A stretch of 64,000 bases of DNA from Streptomyces sp. NBC_00582 (GCF_036345155.1 NZ_CP107772.1:8990001-9054000), one strand, 5' to 3'. Positions 30,096 to 38,819 are shown, numbered from the stretch's first letter. The notes: a model not told the origin generated them from the sequence alone. Translations and numbers: made by a program.

Positions 30096-31375
30096 ACGGG
30101 CACCACCTCGTCGGGCGCGGCGGCGGGACGCAGCAGATACGCGGCGACCAGGGCGCTGACGGCCAGGCCCGCCGCGGTGACCGCCAGCGCGGTCCGCCCG
30201 CCCCACAGGCTCCAGGCGGCGCCGAAGGCCAGCGAGCAGGTGAACCGGGCCAGTGCCTGGCCGGTGCCGACCAGGGCCTGCCCGGCGCCCTGGTGCCGCG
30301 CCGGGACGACTCCGGCGGTGGTCGCGGCGAGGACGCCGTCGGTCGCGGCGTAGAACGTGCCGTGCAGGACGAGGACGGCGAGCACGGCCGGGACCCCGTG
30401 CCACGGGGCGAGCACCAGGCCGTAGCCGAGCAGCAGGACCCCGTGCCCGGCGAGGAAGAGCCGGCGGCGGCTCACCCGGTCGGCGAGGGCGCCCAGCGGG
30501 ACGGCGAGCAGCAGGAAGACGGCGGCGGTGCCCAGCGGCAGCAGCGGGAACAGCTCGGCGGGCAGGTCCCCCTCGCGCTGGAGCAGCAGATAGAGGAAGG
30601 AGTCGCTGACGGTGGTCAGGCCGAGCAGGGCCGCGCACCCGGTGAGGCGGCGCAGCGCGGGGCGGCGCAGCAGCGTGAGCGCGTCCCGCAGGGTCGGCGG
30701 GGCCGACTCGGGCGGCGGTACGGCACCGTCGGCGGGGACGGTCCGGGCGGGCACGAACAGCACCAGCACCAGGACCCCGAGCACGGCCACGCAGCCGCTG
30801 ACGGCGAACACCGCGTCGTAGCCGTCGATCGTGGCGCGCAGGACGGCGAAGGCGACGAGGGGGCCGAGCAGCGCGCCGGTGGTGTCCATGGCCCGGTGCA
30901 CCCCGAAGGCCCGCCCCCGCCGCTCGGGCGCGGTGGCCAGCGAGATCATCGCGTCCCGGGGCGCGGTGCGCAGCCCCTTGCCGGTGCGGTCGGCCGCCAG
31001 CACGGCGCTGATCACCGGCAGGGTGTGGGCGAAGAGCAGCAGCGGCTTGCAGAGCGCCGACAGACCGTAGCCGAGACCCGCGACCGCCTTGTGCCGGCGG
31101 CCCCCTCGGTCGGCGAGATGGCCGCCGGCCAGCCGTACGAGCGCTCCCACACCGTTGTTGATGCCGTCGAGCAGTCCGAAGCCGAGCGGCGACAGACCGA
31201 GGCCGGCGACGACGTACAGCGGGAGGACGGCGGTGACCATCTCCGAGGAGACGTCGGTGATCAGACTGACCGCGCCGAGGGCCAGCACCGTGGAGGGCAC
31301 GGCGGCCGGCCGCCGCCCCGGACGGGTGTCCGGGGCGACGGCGGGCCTGGTGCCGCGGGAGTCCGCGAGATACAC
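30092..31375 (-). CDS. Major facilitator superfamily transporter
   Basis: This 427-residue protein has 11-12 hydrophobic segments. I chose GTG 31375, five bases after the upstream phosphatase stop; a GTG further in (near VPSTVLALGAVSL) is possible. It has MFS loops GGHLADRGGRRHKAVAG (2-3), ADRTGKGLRTAPRDAMISLA (4-5) and LGALADRVSRRRLFLAG (8-9). The ITDVSSEM start and the GKGLRTAPRDAMI loop are characteristic of a subgroup of poorly characterised exporters. The substrate is unknown. It is translationally coupled to the TolB-like gene. Confidence 0.85.
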   Translation of the reverse strand: MYLADSRGTRPAVAPDTRPGRRPAAVPSTVLALGAVSLITDVSSEMVTAVLPLYVVAGLGLSPLGFGLLDGINNGVGALVRLAGGHLADRGGRRHKAVAGLGYGLSALCKPLLLFAHTLPVISAVLAADRTGKGLRTAPRDAMISLATAPERRGRAFGVHRAMDTTGALLGPLVAFAVLRATIDGYDAVFAVSGCVAVLGVLVLVLFVPARTVPADGAVPPPESAPPTLRDALTLLRRPALRRLTGCAALLGLTTVSDSFLYLLLQREGDLPAELFPLLPLGTAAVFLLLAVPLGALADRVSRRRLFLAGHGVLLLGYGLVLAPWHGVPAVLAVLVLHGTFYAATDGVLAATTAGVVPARHQGAGQALVGTGQALARFTCSLAFGAAWSLWGGRTALAVTAAGLAVSALVAAYLLRPAAAPDEVVPV

Positions 31376-31380
31376 CGGCG

Positions 31381-32271
31381 TCAGTTCCAGATGCCGGTGA
31401 TGTCGGAGGCCGAGGCGGCGTTGCCCGCGTGTGCGGACAGACCGGCCAGGTCCTCGATCGTGCGCAGCACGTTGTAGTGGTTGTAGGTGGTGGAGCTGGA
31501 GCCGCCGGCGGTGACGTGCTCGCCGTAGAACAGGGTGGGGATGCGGTTGCCGGAGAGCTTGTTGTCCTCGTCGAACGTGACGGCGAGGACGCTGTTGTGG
31601 GTCTTGGCCCAGGTGGCGTACGCGCCGAGGTTGTTCTTGATCCAGGTGTCGCCGGTGGAGACCGAGCAGTCGTGCATGTCGCTGCACAGGTTCGGCACGA
31701 CGAAGGACACCTTCGGCAGGGTCGTGTAGTCGGTGGGGAACTGCGCGAAGGTCTTCGCGGTGCTCGTCGGCACGTTGGAGAAGCCGAACCACGGGTTGTG
31801 CTTCTGGGCGTAGTTGCCGCTGCTGCAGGTCGTCGAACCCTGGCTGGGCAGCGACTCGTTGTAGCTCGCCCAGGTCTTGCCCGCGGCGATCAGCTCGGAG
31901 GCCAGGTTCGGGGCGGAGATCGAGCCGACGGAGACACAACTGTCGTCGGTGCGCCCCTGGTTGGAGCCGGAGAAGAGCATGTAGTAGTTCGGCTCGCTGG
32001 GGTGGGTCAGACCGTAGGACTGGGTGAGGTTCGCCCCGCCCGCCTTGATGGTGTTGTTGAGGTACGGGGCGCTGGAGCTGCCGATGACCTGGGAGTAGGC
32101 GTGGTTCTCCATCACCACGACCACCACGTGGTCGGGGGTCGGGAGTGCGGCGGCCTGGGCGGTGGTGGCCGTGGCGGCCCAGACGCCGATGGAGGCGGCG
32201 GTGAGGGCGACGGCGCCGGCGAGTGCGGCGAGCGGGCGTCGGTTGCGCTGGGGAGCCTTGACGGCGGCCAT
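31381..32271 (-). CDS. Secreted acid phosphatase/phosphoesterase (PF04185-type)
   Basis: This 296-residue protein starts at ATG 32271 behind GGAGG. Residues 1-42 are a Sec signal (RRPLAALAGAVALTAASIGV, cleavage near AQAAA). The mature part begins DHVVVVVMENHAYSQVIGSS, the phosphoesterase-family metal/nucleophile segment, followed by YGLTHPSEPNYYMLFSGS and LAVTFDEDN. These are the conserved acidic and His positions of the alkaline-phosphatase-like phosphoesterase fold. It should release phosphate outside the cell. A PHO-box-like repeat lies about 80 bases upstream. It heads a three-gene operon with the MFS and TolB-like genes. Confidence 0.85.
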   Translation of the reverse strand: MAAVKAPQRNRRPLAALAGAVALTAASIGVWAATATTAQAAALPTPDHVVVVVMENHAYSQVIGSSSAPYLNNTIKAGGANLTQSYGLTHPSEPNYYMLFSGSNQGRTDDSCVSVGSISAPNLASELIAAGKTWASYNESLPSQGSTTCSSGNYAQKHNPWFGFSNVPTSTAKTFAQFPTDYTTLPKVSFVVPNLCSDMHDCSVSTGDTWIKNNLGAYATWAKTHNSVLAVTFDEDNKLSGNRIPTLFYGEHVTAGGSSSTTYNHYNVLRTIEDLAGLSAHAGNAASASDITGIWN

Positions 32272-32660
32272 GACTGTCCTCCGGGACAGAAGCGACGGAC
32301 GTTCGGGGGAGCGGCGCCGCAACCCTAGGGGTCACGGACATGCCCCACGTGAAGGCCGGGCGAACGGCGGACCCCGACAGGCAAAGGTCGGGTCAGTCAC
32401 AGGTAATGCACAGCAAAGGCAAGGGGGATGGGCGGCGTCCCGGGGAGCGGCCGACACCCTCAGCGTACGCCCGGGATCCCGGAGCGGCCCCCGCAGCCGG
32501 CCCGCCCACGGCCGTTCGCCCCGGCAGGTGCCGCCGACGCCCGCGCACCTCGTACAGACCTGTCGAGGGATCCGACCTTGACTCCTTCGATGCCCTGCGC
32601 TTGCCTGCTGACGTGCCCCTGACAGCATGACCGGCCGGTACGCGCGGGAAAGGACAACCG
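32272..32660. other. Divergent intergenic region between secreted phosphatase and PL-like gene
   Basis: These 389 bases hold no convincing gene; the short frames here have no ribosome-binding sites or family features. A PHO-box-like direct repeat is present at 32348-32365. The plus-strand gene at 32661 has GGAAAGGA just before its start. I could not identify its -10 and -35 with confidence. Confidence 0.5.
32348..32365 (-). promoter_or_regulatory. PHO-box-like direct repeat upstream of the phosphatase operon
   Basis: On the minus strand, GTTCGCC (32365-32359), four bases, then CTTCACG (32354-32348) form two 7-base units with 11-base periodicity. The Streptomyces PhoP box is built from 11-base direct repeats with the conserved unit GTTCACC. 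The match is 6/7 and 5/7. A secreted phosphatase downstream makes phosphate control plausible. Confidence 0.4.
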
Positions 32661-33317
32661 ATGAACCGCAGAACCCTCTTACGGGCGGGCGGCGCACTGC
32701 TCGCCGGCGGAGCCGTGGCGGCGGCGCCGGCCGCGGCCGCCCCCACCGACGGCTGGACGCAGACCGCGTTCACCTACGGCTGGCACAAGCCCTGGAACCT
32801 CGACCTCGCCGAGCGCCACGGCTACAGCGGCGGCGTGCACCGCATGTGGGTGTACGCCACCGACGAGCCGTTCCAGGAGGGCAGCGCCACCGACCCGCGC
32901 ACCGAGATGCGCTGGCAGGTCGACTACACCACCGGCGACCGCATGTGGGACGCGGACGTCTATCTGCCCTCCGGCACCGACGGCGCGTCCTTCGTCCAGA
33001 TCCTGCGCGGCGTCCACCCCTCGGGCACCCCGGCCACCGACATCATGCTCAACGTCTACGACACCGGCGGCGGCACCGTCCGCCGCTACGACGGCACGGT
33101 GCTCAGGACGGACGCGTACGACACCTGGTTCAACGTGAAGATCGCCCACCAGGCGACCAGCGGCACCGGCACCATCAAGGTCTACCTCGACGACGCCCTC
33201 GCCCTCACCGTCGCCGACCGGGGCCCCGCCACCCGCTACTTCAAGAACGGCGTCTACAACCACGGCTCCGGCCGCGCAGAGGCCCGGTTCCGCGACATCC
33301 GCTACTGGACCCGCTGA
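32661..33317 (+). CDS. Tat-exported polysaccharide lyase-like jelly-roll protein
   Basis: This 218-residue protein starts at ATG 32661. The N-terminus NRRTLLRAGGALLAGGAVAA is a twin-arginine signal, cleaved near AAAAP. The mature part is all beta-rich and contains RTEMRWQVDYT, FVQILRG and YFKNGVYNHGSG. These line up with the three PL7 alginate lyase motifs RxExR, QIH and YFKAGxYxQ, but QIH has become QIL and the last Gln is His. It may bind or cleave an acidic polysaccharide; the missing catalytic-type His makes lyase activity uncertain. Confidence 0.6.
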   Translation: MNRRTLLRAGGALLAGGAVAAAPAAAAPTDGWTQTAFTYGWHKPWNLDLAERHGYSGGVHRMWVYATDEPFQEGSATDPRTEMRWQVDYTTGDRMWDADVYLPSGTDGASFVQILRGVHPSGTPATDIMLNVYDTGGGTVRRYDGTVLRTDAYDTWFNVKIAHQATSGTGTIKVYLDDALALTVADRGPATRYFKNGVYNHGSGRAEARFRDIRYWTR

Positions 33318-33361
33318 ACCCATGTGACGCACGTCATAACGGCGTTCACCGGAGTGGCGTA

Positions 33362-33895
33362 ATGACCAGCCGCCTCCTCGCTCTTCAGGGTGAGGTCGCG
33401 GAACCCGCCGCCGCCCCGCCCCCTTCGGAGACCGCCGTGTACATCAGCCTCGACCAGCCCATGGGCGCCTGCCTGCTCACCCATGACCAGCGGGAGCTGG
33501 CCGTGCCGGCCAACCTCCGCTGCACCTCCGACGATCCCCTCTCCGTACGGCTGGTGTTCCCCGCCAGCGTCGCGCTGGACGGCGAGGAGGTCACCTGGGT
33601 GCTGGCGCGCGCCCTCCTGGAACAGGGGCTGGAGCGCCCGGCCGACGGGGGCGGCGTACGGGTCCGCCCGCACGGACCGGCGCACACCACCGTCGAGCTG
33701 CGCGCGGCGGAGGGCGCGGCCCTGATCCGCTTCGAGACGGCCGCCCTCCGGCGCTTCCTGCTCCGCTGGGCCACGGTCGGCGAGCGGGTCGCCGCCCCGG
33801 CCGAGGCGGCCCCCGTCGCCTCCGCGCGACCCATCGGCGCGCAGCGCACGCCCCGCTCGGTGCCCCCCGCGTCCCGGCGGCGGCTGGCGATATGA
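33362..33895 (+). CDS. SsgA-like sporulation and cell-division regulator
   Basis: This 177-residue protein starts at ATG 33362 with GGAG seven bases upstream. The SsgA/SsgB fold is recognised by LAVPANLRCTSDDPLSVRLV, VTWVLARALLEQGLERPADG, GGVRVRPHG and FETAALRRFLLRW. The family is restricted to morphologically complex actinomycetes, where members steer septum placement and peptidoglycan remodelling. This copy has about 30 extra N-terminal residues and a Pro/Ala/Arg-rich tail beyond the usual length of about 140. A palindrome, TGACGCACGTCA (33325-33336), lies upstream. Confidence 0.85.
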   Translation: MTSRLLALQGEVAEPAAAPPPSETAVYISLDQPMGACLLTHDQRELAVPANLRCTSDDPLSVRLVFPASVALDGEEVTWVLARALLEQGLERPADGGGVRVRPHGPAHTTVELRAAEGAALIRFETAALRRFLLRWATVGERVAAPAEAAPVASARPIGAQRTPRSVPPASRRRLAI

Positions 33896-34165
33896 CGACG
33901 CGTTCCCCGGCCGGCCGGGCCGACGCTGAAGACGGCGGCGCGGGTCGAGGGCAGGCGGTACCGGGTGCGGGCGGGCCGGGAGGAAGGTGTCCGCGGGGCG
34001 CGACGGGGTGCGCGCGGGTTCCGGCGGCGACCGCGGCCGCCGGCCCGGCGGAGGTTCCCGCAAAAGCTCGCGCCCGGCCGACGACGATGACCCGGATCGC
34101 CGTGTACGACGGATGACCGCGACCGGTGGGCGGACGGCACCGCGTCCACCCACCGGCGCGAGCGG

Positions 34166-34489
34166 CTACTCGCCCTTCGGCGCAGCCTGCTGCACCACCT
34201 CGAAGGACCAGAGGGTGGCGGCCGAAGCGGCGGGTCTGGCCTGCTCGCCCTCCGCGCCGCCCCGGTGCGCGGACTTCATCGAGCCCTCCATCCACGCCTG
34301 GAACGACTCCTCGTCACGCCAGCGCGTGTACACGAGGTAGGTGTCCGTGCCCTCGACCGGGCGGAGCAGCTCGAACCACTCGAACCCGTCGGAGTTCTCC
34401 ACGGCGTGCGCCCGCGCGGCGAACCGCTTCTCCAGGGTCTCGCGCTGTTCGGCCGGGACGGTCAGTACGTTGATCTTGACTACGCTCAT
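34166..34489 (-). CDS. Antibiotic biosynthesis monooxygenase/heme-degrading-type protein
   Basis: This 107-residue protein starts at ATG 34489. It shows the ABM ferredoxin-like fold with INVLTVPAEQRETLEKRFAA, GFEWFELLRPVEGTDTYLVY and TRWRDEESFQAWMEG. The Asn-Ser-Asp-Gly-Phe-Glu-Trp stretch and the tryptophans resemble IsdG/MhuD-type heme oxygenases as well as cofactor-free monooxygenases. The choice between them cannot be made by eye. It is cytoplasmic, transcribed alone and has no cofactor-binding motif. Confidence 0.78.
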   Translation of the reverse strand: MSVVKINVLTVPAEQRETLEKRFAARAHAVENSDGFEWFELLRPVEGTDTYLVYTRWRDEESFQAWMEGSMKSAHRGGAEGEQARPAASAATLWSFEVVQQAAPKGE

Positions 34490-34552
34490 GCTCCCATCCT
34501 GCCTCCCGGGGAGACCGGGGCAGCGGACCGCCCCCCACTCCCGCACCCGGGT

Positions 34553-35590
34553 CTACTCCTCGGCGGACGGTTCGAGCCGTTCCGCCTCCCGGGCCGCCCG
34601 CCGCGCCTCCTGCTCCGCACGGGAGAGCGCGTCGGCGGCGGTGCGGGCCCGCTCCTCGGCCCGCTTCTCCTCCCCGGCGGCCGAGCGGAGCGCCTTGCGG
34701 ACCTGCGGGACGCTCTCCTGCGCCTCCCGGAGCTCCTCCTCGGCTGCCTGAAGCGCCTCCTCGGCCGTCCGCAGCGCGCGCTGCGCCGCGGGGAGCGCCT
34801 CCCGGGCCTGCCGGACCCGTTCCTCGGCCTCGTCCGCCTCCCGCCGGGCCCGGCCGTGGTGGTCCCGTGCCTGCTCCACGGCAGCCTCGGCGTCGGCGTG
34901 TCGCGCGCGCCGCTCGTCGCGCCTCCGTGCGGCGGCCTCGGCTGTCCGACGGGCCCGGGTCAGGCGTTCCCGGCGCAGCGGCGCGAGTTCGTCCGTACGG
35001 GCGGGGCGAGGTGTCCCGGTCCGGACGGCGCTCTCCCCCGAGGACGACGGCCCGCTCCGGACGGCCCCCTCCGGGGCGGGCCCCGAGGGAAAGCCCGACG
35101 GGGGCACGAGGGCGCTGTCCAGCCGGCCGGTGGCCCACCGGTCCGCCGCGTCCGGGTCGGCGAGTACGGCCTGCAGGGTCGCCGAGACGTCGTTCAGCAC
35201 GGCGTCGGAGAGCCGCTGACCGGCGTCGAGTGCCAGGTCGGCGGTCTGGCGGGTCAGGGCGGCGACGATACGGCGGCGCTGGGCGGAGAGCTCCTTGATC
35301 CCGGCCGGGTCCAGGTCCTGGTGGGCCTTGCGCAGCGCCTCCCCGAGCTCCAGGAACCGGTGGCTCTCCTCCGGCTGGGCCCGCAGGAGCAGATTGGCGG
35401 CCCAGGCGGCGAGCGTGGGCCGGCGGGCCTCGTGGATCCTGCGCGCCTCCGCACCGCGGCCGGCCGTCCTGGCGGCCATCGCCAGTTCCTCACGGCGCGC
35501 GACGAAACCGGACGGCGGGGTGGTGTAGAGGCCGTCGAGGACCTCGTCCACGTCGTACGCCCCCTCGTCGCCCCTGCGCCTGCCCGCCAT
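34553..35590 (-). CDS. Long coiled-coil protein, unknown function
   Basis: This 345-residue protein starts at ATG 35590 behind GGAGG. The N-terminal 170 residues form an Ala/Leu-rich helical domain (YDVDEVLDGLYTTPPSGFVA, ARRPTLAAWAANLLLRAQPE). A Pro/Ser-rich link follows, then about 130 residues of nearly continuous heptad-like charged helix (RRTAEAAARRRDERRARHAD onward), rich in Arg, Glu and Ala. There is no signal peptide or membrane segment. It is probably a structural or scaffold protein. I recognise no named family. Confidence 0.7.
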   Translation of the reverse strand: MAGRRRGDEGAYDVDEVLDGLYTTPPSGFVARREELAMAARTAGRGAEARRIHEARRPTLAAWAANLLLRAQPEESHRFLELGEALRKAHQDLDPAGIKELSAQRRRIVAALTRQTADLALDAGQRLSDAVLNDVSATLQAVLADPDAADRWATGRLDSALVPPSGFPSGPAPEGAVRSGPSSSGESAVRTGTPRPARTDELAPLRRERLTRARRTAEAAARRRDERRARHADAEAAVEQARDHHGRARREADEAEERVRQAREALPAAQRALRTAEEALQAAEEELREAQESVPQVRKALRSAAGEEKRAEERARTAADALSRAEQEARRAAREAERLEPSAEE

Positions 35591-35680
35591 GGTCCACAGC
35601 CTCCACCGGGCCGGGGCACCGCGCACGCCGGGAGGCGGAGGAAGGGGGACCGCGACGAGCTCCTCGTACCGGCCGGATTC

Positions 35681-36319
35681 TCAAGTGACCGGACTGCCGG
35701 GCGACTTCGCGGCGGACCGGGTGCGCGTCCAGTCGAACAGCAGGACCGAGCACACGGCCGCCAGCGCGCACCAGGTGGAGACGAACTCCAGCCGCCACAG
35801 CGCCCAGCATCCCAGAGCGCCGAGGGCGACGAGCACGCCCAGCAGCGACAGCCGCCGGTCGCCCGACAGGAGCAGGGAGCCCACGGTGGCCGGCAGATAG
35901 CCCGCGACCAGGAGCGGCGGGTGCGGGAGGTGGAACGCGTAGCCGATCGTACGGCCGTGGATCTCGGCCGTCACCGGGCCGCGGGCCAGCCCGTACGCGA
36001 GGAACACAGCGGTCACGACGCCCACCGCGAGCGGCGGCACCAGCCGGGGGCGGGCGGGCGGCGGGGCGGCGCACCACACCCCGGCCGGCACCCACACCGC
36101 CAGCAGCGGCAGGGCGATGACGGCCCAGACGACGGTGGCGGCTCCGCCGCCCCCGCCGCGGTGCCAGACGGCCGCCTCGACGAGCTGATGGGCCCCGAGC
36201 AGCAGCGGCAGCGCGGCGAGCGGCAGACACCGGCTCTCGCGGACCCGCGCCACCGAGGCCACCCCGACGGCGGCGATCCCGGCACCCGCCACCAGATCGG
36301 CCGTCGCACTCCAGCACAT
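35681..36319 (-). CDS. Six- to seven-helix integral membrane protein, unknown function
   Basis: This 212-residue protein starts at ATG 36319 and begins CWSATADLVAGAGIAAVGVA. About seven hydrophobic segments cover nearly the whole length. LGAHQLVEAAVWH places His, Glu and His within the second helix, and the segment GYAFHLPHPPLLVAGYLPAT has further histidines. The pattern resembles a small actinobacterial family of uncharacterised membrane proteins. No transport or enzymatic motif is evident, and I assign no function. Confidence 0.68.
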   Translation of the reverse strand: MCWSATADLVAGAGIAAVGVASVARVRESRCLPLAALPLLLGAHQLVEAAVWHRGGGGGAATVVWAVIALPLLAVWVPAGVWCAAPPPARPRLVPPLAVGVVTAVFLAYGLARGPVTAEIHGRTIGYAFHLPHPPLLVAGYLPATVGSLLLSGDRRLSLLGVLVALGALGCWALWRLEFVSTWCALAAVCSVLLFDWTRTRSAAKSPGSPVT

Positions 36320-36392
36320 CCGGCCACCCTAGGGCGGTCCTTCGCGGCACGTCTGCCCTGCCACGCCCCCGGTGGCCTCCGAAGGACCGGGT

Positions 36393-37260
36393 TCAGTCGG
36401 TCCCGGGCTGGACGAGCCGGTGGAACAGGCGGGCGCCGGTGCGCTGGGCGGAGTGCCGCAGCCGGGCCGGGAGGGGCCGGGCCGGATTCTGGACGGGCGG
36501 GTGTGCGGCCAGGCGGGGGAAGAGGGCCTCGGCGTTGCCGCGGTTGATCGCGGTGAGGGTGGCGGGGTCCACGCCGTCGTCGAGGCCGTTCGCGGAGTAC
36601 TGGCCCGCGGGTGCGGGCGCGAAGGGCCAGTCGCTGCCGGACAGGACATGGCCGGGACGGGCGAAGGCCGGCAGGGTGGGCAGGGCGGCGGGGCCGGAGG
36701 AGAGCGCGGTGTCGAAGTAGAAGCCGCGCAGGTCGTCCAGGATGTCGAGCGGGCTGCGTCCGGTGTCGGCGGCGAGGGCGACGGCCATGCGGTGGGAGGC
36801 GTACGGGACGAAACCGCCGGCGTGGCCGAGGACGAACCGTATGTTCGGTAGCGGCGCGGGACACCGTTGCGGACGAGGAGAGGGGCGGCGCGGGTGGTGT
36901 CGAGGAGGAAGCCGGCGGCGAACGGGGGGATGCCGTCGACGGCGGGGGCGGCAGTTCGGCGGGGTGGACGAAGACGACGGCGCCGTGTGCGTCCAGGACC
37001 CGCCACAGGGCGTCCTGGCTCTCGGTGCCGAGGTAGCCGCCCCGGTTGTCGGCGAGCAGGGTGACCCCGTCCGCGCCCAGGTCGGTCAGGGCGCGCGCGG
37101 CCTCCCGGGCCGAGGCGTGGACGTCGGGCATCGGCAGGGTGGCGAACCAGCCGAGACGGCCCGGGTGTTCGGCGGTGACCGCGGCCGAGTGGTCGTTGAG
37201 GCGGCGGGCTGGGCCGGCCGCCTCGGCGGGGCAGGTGAGGCTCGGCGGCCGCCCGACCAC
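36393..37260 (-). pseudogene. Amidohydrolase (ACMSD/6-MSA decarboxylase-like), decayed
   Basis: The right end starts directly at LNDHSAAVTAEHPGRLGWFA and TLPMPDVHASAREAARALTD, with no N-terminal HxH metal motif and no start with a ribosome-binding site. The frame slips near 36950 (after FVHPAELPPP) and again near 36865, where the sequence resumes with FVLGHAGGFVPYASHRMAVA. It ends with the family motif SGSDWPFAPAP and INRGNAEALFPR. Two frameshifts plus loss of the first 60 or so residues make it a pseudogene. It points away from the MarR gene. Confidence 0.85.
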
Positions 37261-37268
37261 CCCCTGTC

Positions 37269-37274
37269 TACACT
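37269..37274 (+). promoter_or_regulatory. -10 element of a probable leaderless MarR transcript
   Basis: TACACT lies seven bases before the ATG at 37281 and there is no Shine-Dalgarno sequence. Transcription would begin at or next to the start codon, the leaderless arrangement common in actinomycetes. A -35 is not clear. Confidence 0.55.
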
Positions 37275-37280
37275 TCCTCC

Positions 37281-37748
37281 ATGGGAGAGACGGTGCGTTG
37301 GCTGACGCCGGAGGAGCAGCACGCCTGGCGGGGCTTTCTTCGGCTGCACGACAGGCTCCGGGGCCGGCTGTCGCGCTCGCTTCAGTCGGAGTCCCATATC
37401 TCGGCGGCGGACTTCGGCGTGCTGGTCGAGCTGACGGACGCGCCGGACGGGCGGCAGCGGTTCCTGGACCTCGCCCGTGCCCTGGAGTGGGAGAAGAGCC
37501 GGATGTCGCACCACGTCTCCCGGATGGTCAAGCGGGGGCTGGTGGTGCGGGACGAATGTCCCGAGGACGGGCGGGGCGCGTTCGTGGTGATCACCGACGA
37601 GGGGCGCGCGATGATCGAGGCCGCCGCCCCGCGTCACGTCGAGGCGGTGCGTGCGCTGTTCCTCGACCATGTCACGCCGGCCGAGCTGCGGACCCTGGCC
37701 CGGATCTCCGAGCGTGTGGTGGGGAAGCTCGACGAGGACACGGACTGA
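37281..37748 (+). CDS. MarR-family transcriptional regulator
   Basis: This 155-residue protein has the winged-helix pattern SAADFGVLVELTDAPDGRQR, FLDLARALEWEKSRMSHHVS and RMVKRGLVVRDECPEDGRGA, where the DxRxx wing is DGRGA. It is likely a dimeric repressor responding to a phenolic or oxidative signal. Its ATG has a -10 seven bases upstream and no ribosome-binding site. The pirin gene begins 82 bases downstream in the same direction, with an inverted repeat in between that could be its operator. Confidence 0.9.
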   Translation: MGETVRWLTPEEQHAWRGFLRLHDRLRGRLSRSLQSESHISAADFGVLVELTDAPDGRQRFLDLARALEWEKSRMSHHVSRMVKRGLVVRDECPEDGRGAFVVITDEGRAMIEAAAPRHVEAVRALFLDHVTPAELRTLARISERVVGKLDEDTD

Positions 37749-37791
37749 GTGCTGATCCCCGCGGTTGTCGCTCTTCCGCCGTGACATCATG

Positions 37792-37805
37792 GTTGATGTA
37801 ACAAC
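37792..37805. promoter_or_regulatory. Inverted repeat upstream of the pirin gene (MarR-type operator)
   Basis: GTTGATGTAACAAC is a symmetric AT-rich element (GTTG, six bases, CAAC), 25 bases before the pirin start. AT-rich inverted repeats of this size are typical MarR operators, and the neighbouring gene encodes a MarR protein. Confidence 0.5.
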
Positions 37806-37829
37806 TAGCGCATACGGGAGGTGCTCTCG

Positions 37830-38819
37830 GTGAGCAACGTGGAAACGGAACCCGCGGAACTGCGATGCGGGGCGTTCGTCGACGAGGGCAGGCCGGACGG
37901 TGCGCCCCGGGTCGATGTGCTGTCCGCCCGCGACGTGCCCCTCGGCGGTCCGCGGGCGATGCGGGTGCGGCGGACCCTGCCTCAGCGCTCCCGCACGCTG
38001 ATCGGCGCCTGGTGCTTCGCCGATCACTACGGCCCGCACGAGGTCACCACCTCCGGCGGCATGGACGTCGGCCCCCATCCGCACACCGGCCTGCAGACCG
38101 TGAGCTGGCTGTTCAGCGGGGAGATCGAGCACCGTGACACCCTCGGCACCCACGCCCTGATCCGGCCCGGTGAGATGAACCTGATGACCGGCGGACACGG
38201 CATCGCCCACTCCGAGGTCTCGACCCGGAACACCACGGTGCTCCACGGTGTGCAGCTCTGGGTGGCGCTGCCCGAGGAGCACCGCCACGCGGACCGGGAC
38301 TTCCAGCACCATGTGCCCGAGCCCGCGCGGGTCGACGGGGCCGAGATCAGGGTCTTCCTGGGCTCGCTCGCCGGTGGCGTCTCCCCGGTGCGGACCTTCA
38401 CGCCTCTCCTCGGTGCCGAGCTCACCCTCGCACCGCGTGCCACCGTCACCCTCGCCGTGGATCCCGCCTTCGAGCACGGCCTCCTCGTGGACAGCGGGGA
38501 CGTCCGTCTGCTCGACACCGTGCTGCGCCCGGCCGAACTCGGCTACGTTCCCTGCGGCGCCGACAGCCTGACCGTGGTCAACGAGTCGGACGCCCCGGCG
38601 CGCACGGTCCTGCTCGGCGGCCCTCCCTTCGAGGAGGAGATCGTCATGTGGTGGAACTTCATCGGACGCACCCACGAGGACATCGTCAAGGCCCGCGAGG
38701 ACTGGGAGGCCTCCTCCGACCGCTTCGGCGTCATCGAGGACTTCCCGGGCGGCCGTCTGCCCGCCCCCGCCCTGCCGAACGCGGTCATCAGGCCGCGCGG
38801 GAACCCGCCGCGTCGCTGA
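37830..38819 (+). CDS. Pirin-family protein
   Basis: This 329-residue protein is read from GTG 37830, eight bases after GGGAGG; a GTG nine bases earlier overlaps that site. It has the bicupin pirin core: FADHYGPHEVTTSGGMDVGP, HPHTGLQTVSWLFSGEIEH and MNLMTGGHGIAHSE. These supply the three His and one Glu iron ligands. A cupin second half contains NESDAPARTVLLGGPPFEEE. Pirins act as quercetinases or iron-dependent redox sensors. The adjacent MarR gene and operator suggest induction by aromatic or redox stress. Confidence 0.92.
   Translation: MSNVETEPAELRCGAFVDEGRPDGAPRVDVLSARDVPLGGPRAMRVRRTLPQRSRTLIGAWCFADHYGPHEVTTSGGMDVGPHPHTGLQTVSWLFSGEIEHRDTLGTHALIRPGEMNLMTGGHGIAHSEVSTRNTTVLHGVQLWVALPEEHRHADRDFQHHVPEPARVDGAEIRVFLGSLAGGVSPVRTFTPLLGAELTLAPRATVTLAVDPAFEHGLLVDSGDVRLLDTVLRPAELGYVPCGADSLTVVNESDAPARTVLLGGPPFEEEIVMWWNFIGRTHEDIVKAREDWEASSDRFGVIEDFPGGRLPAPALPNAVIRPRGNPPRR

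Noticed and set aside
33892..34116. Small 74-codon frame overlapping the SsgA-like stop (ATGA)
   Set aside because: The overlap looks like coupling, but the product is Gly/Pro/Ala-rich with no recognisable fold and is not followed by another gene. Region 33896-34165 is treated as empty.
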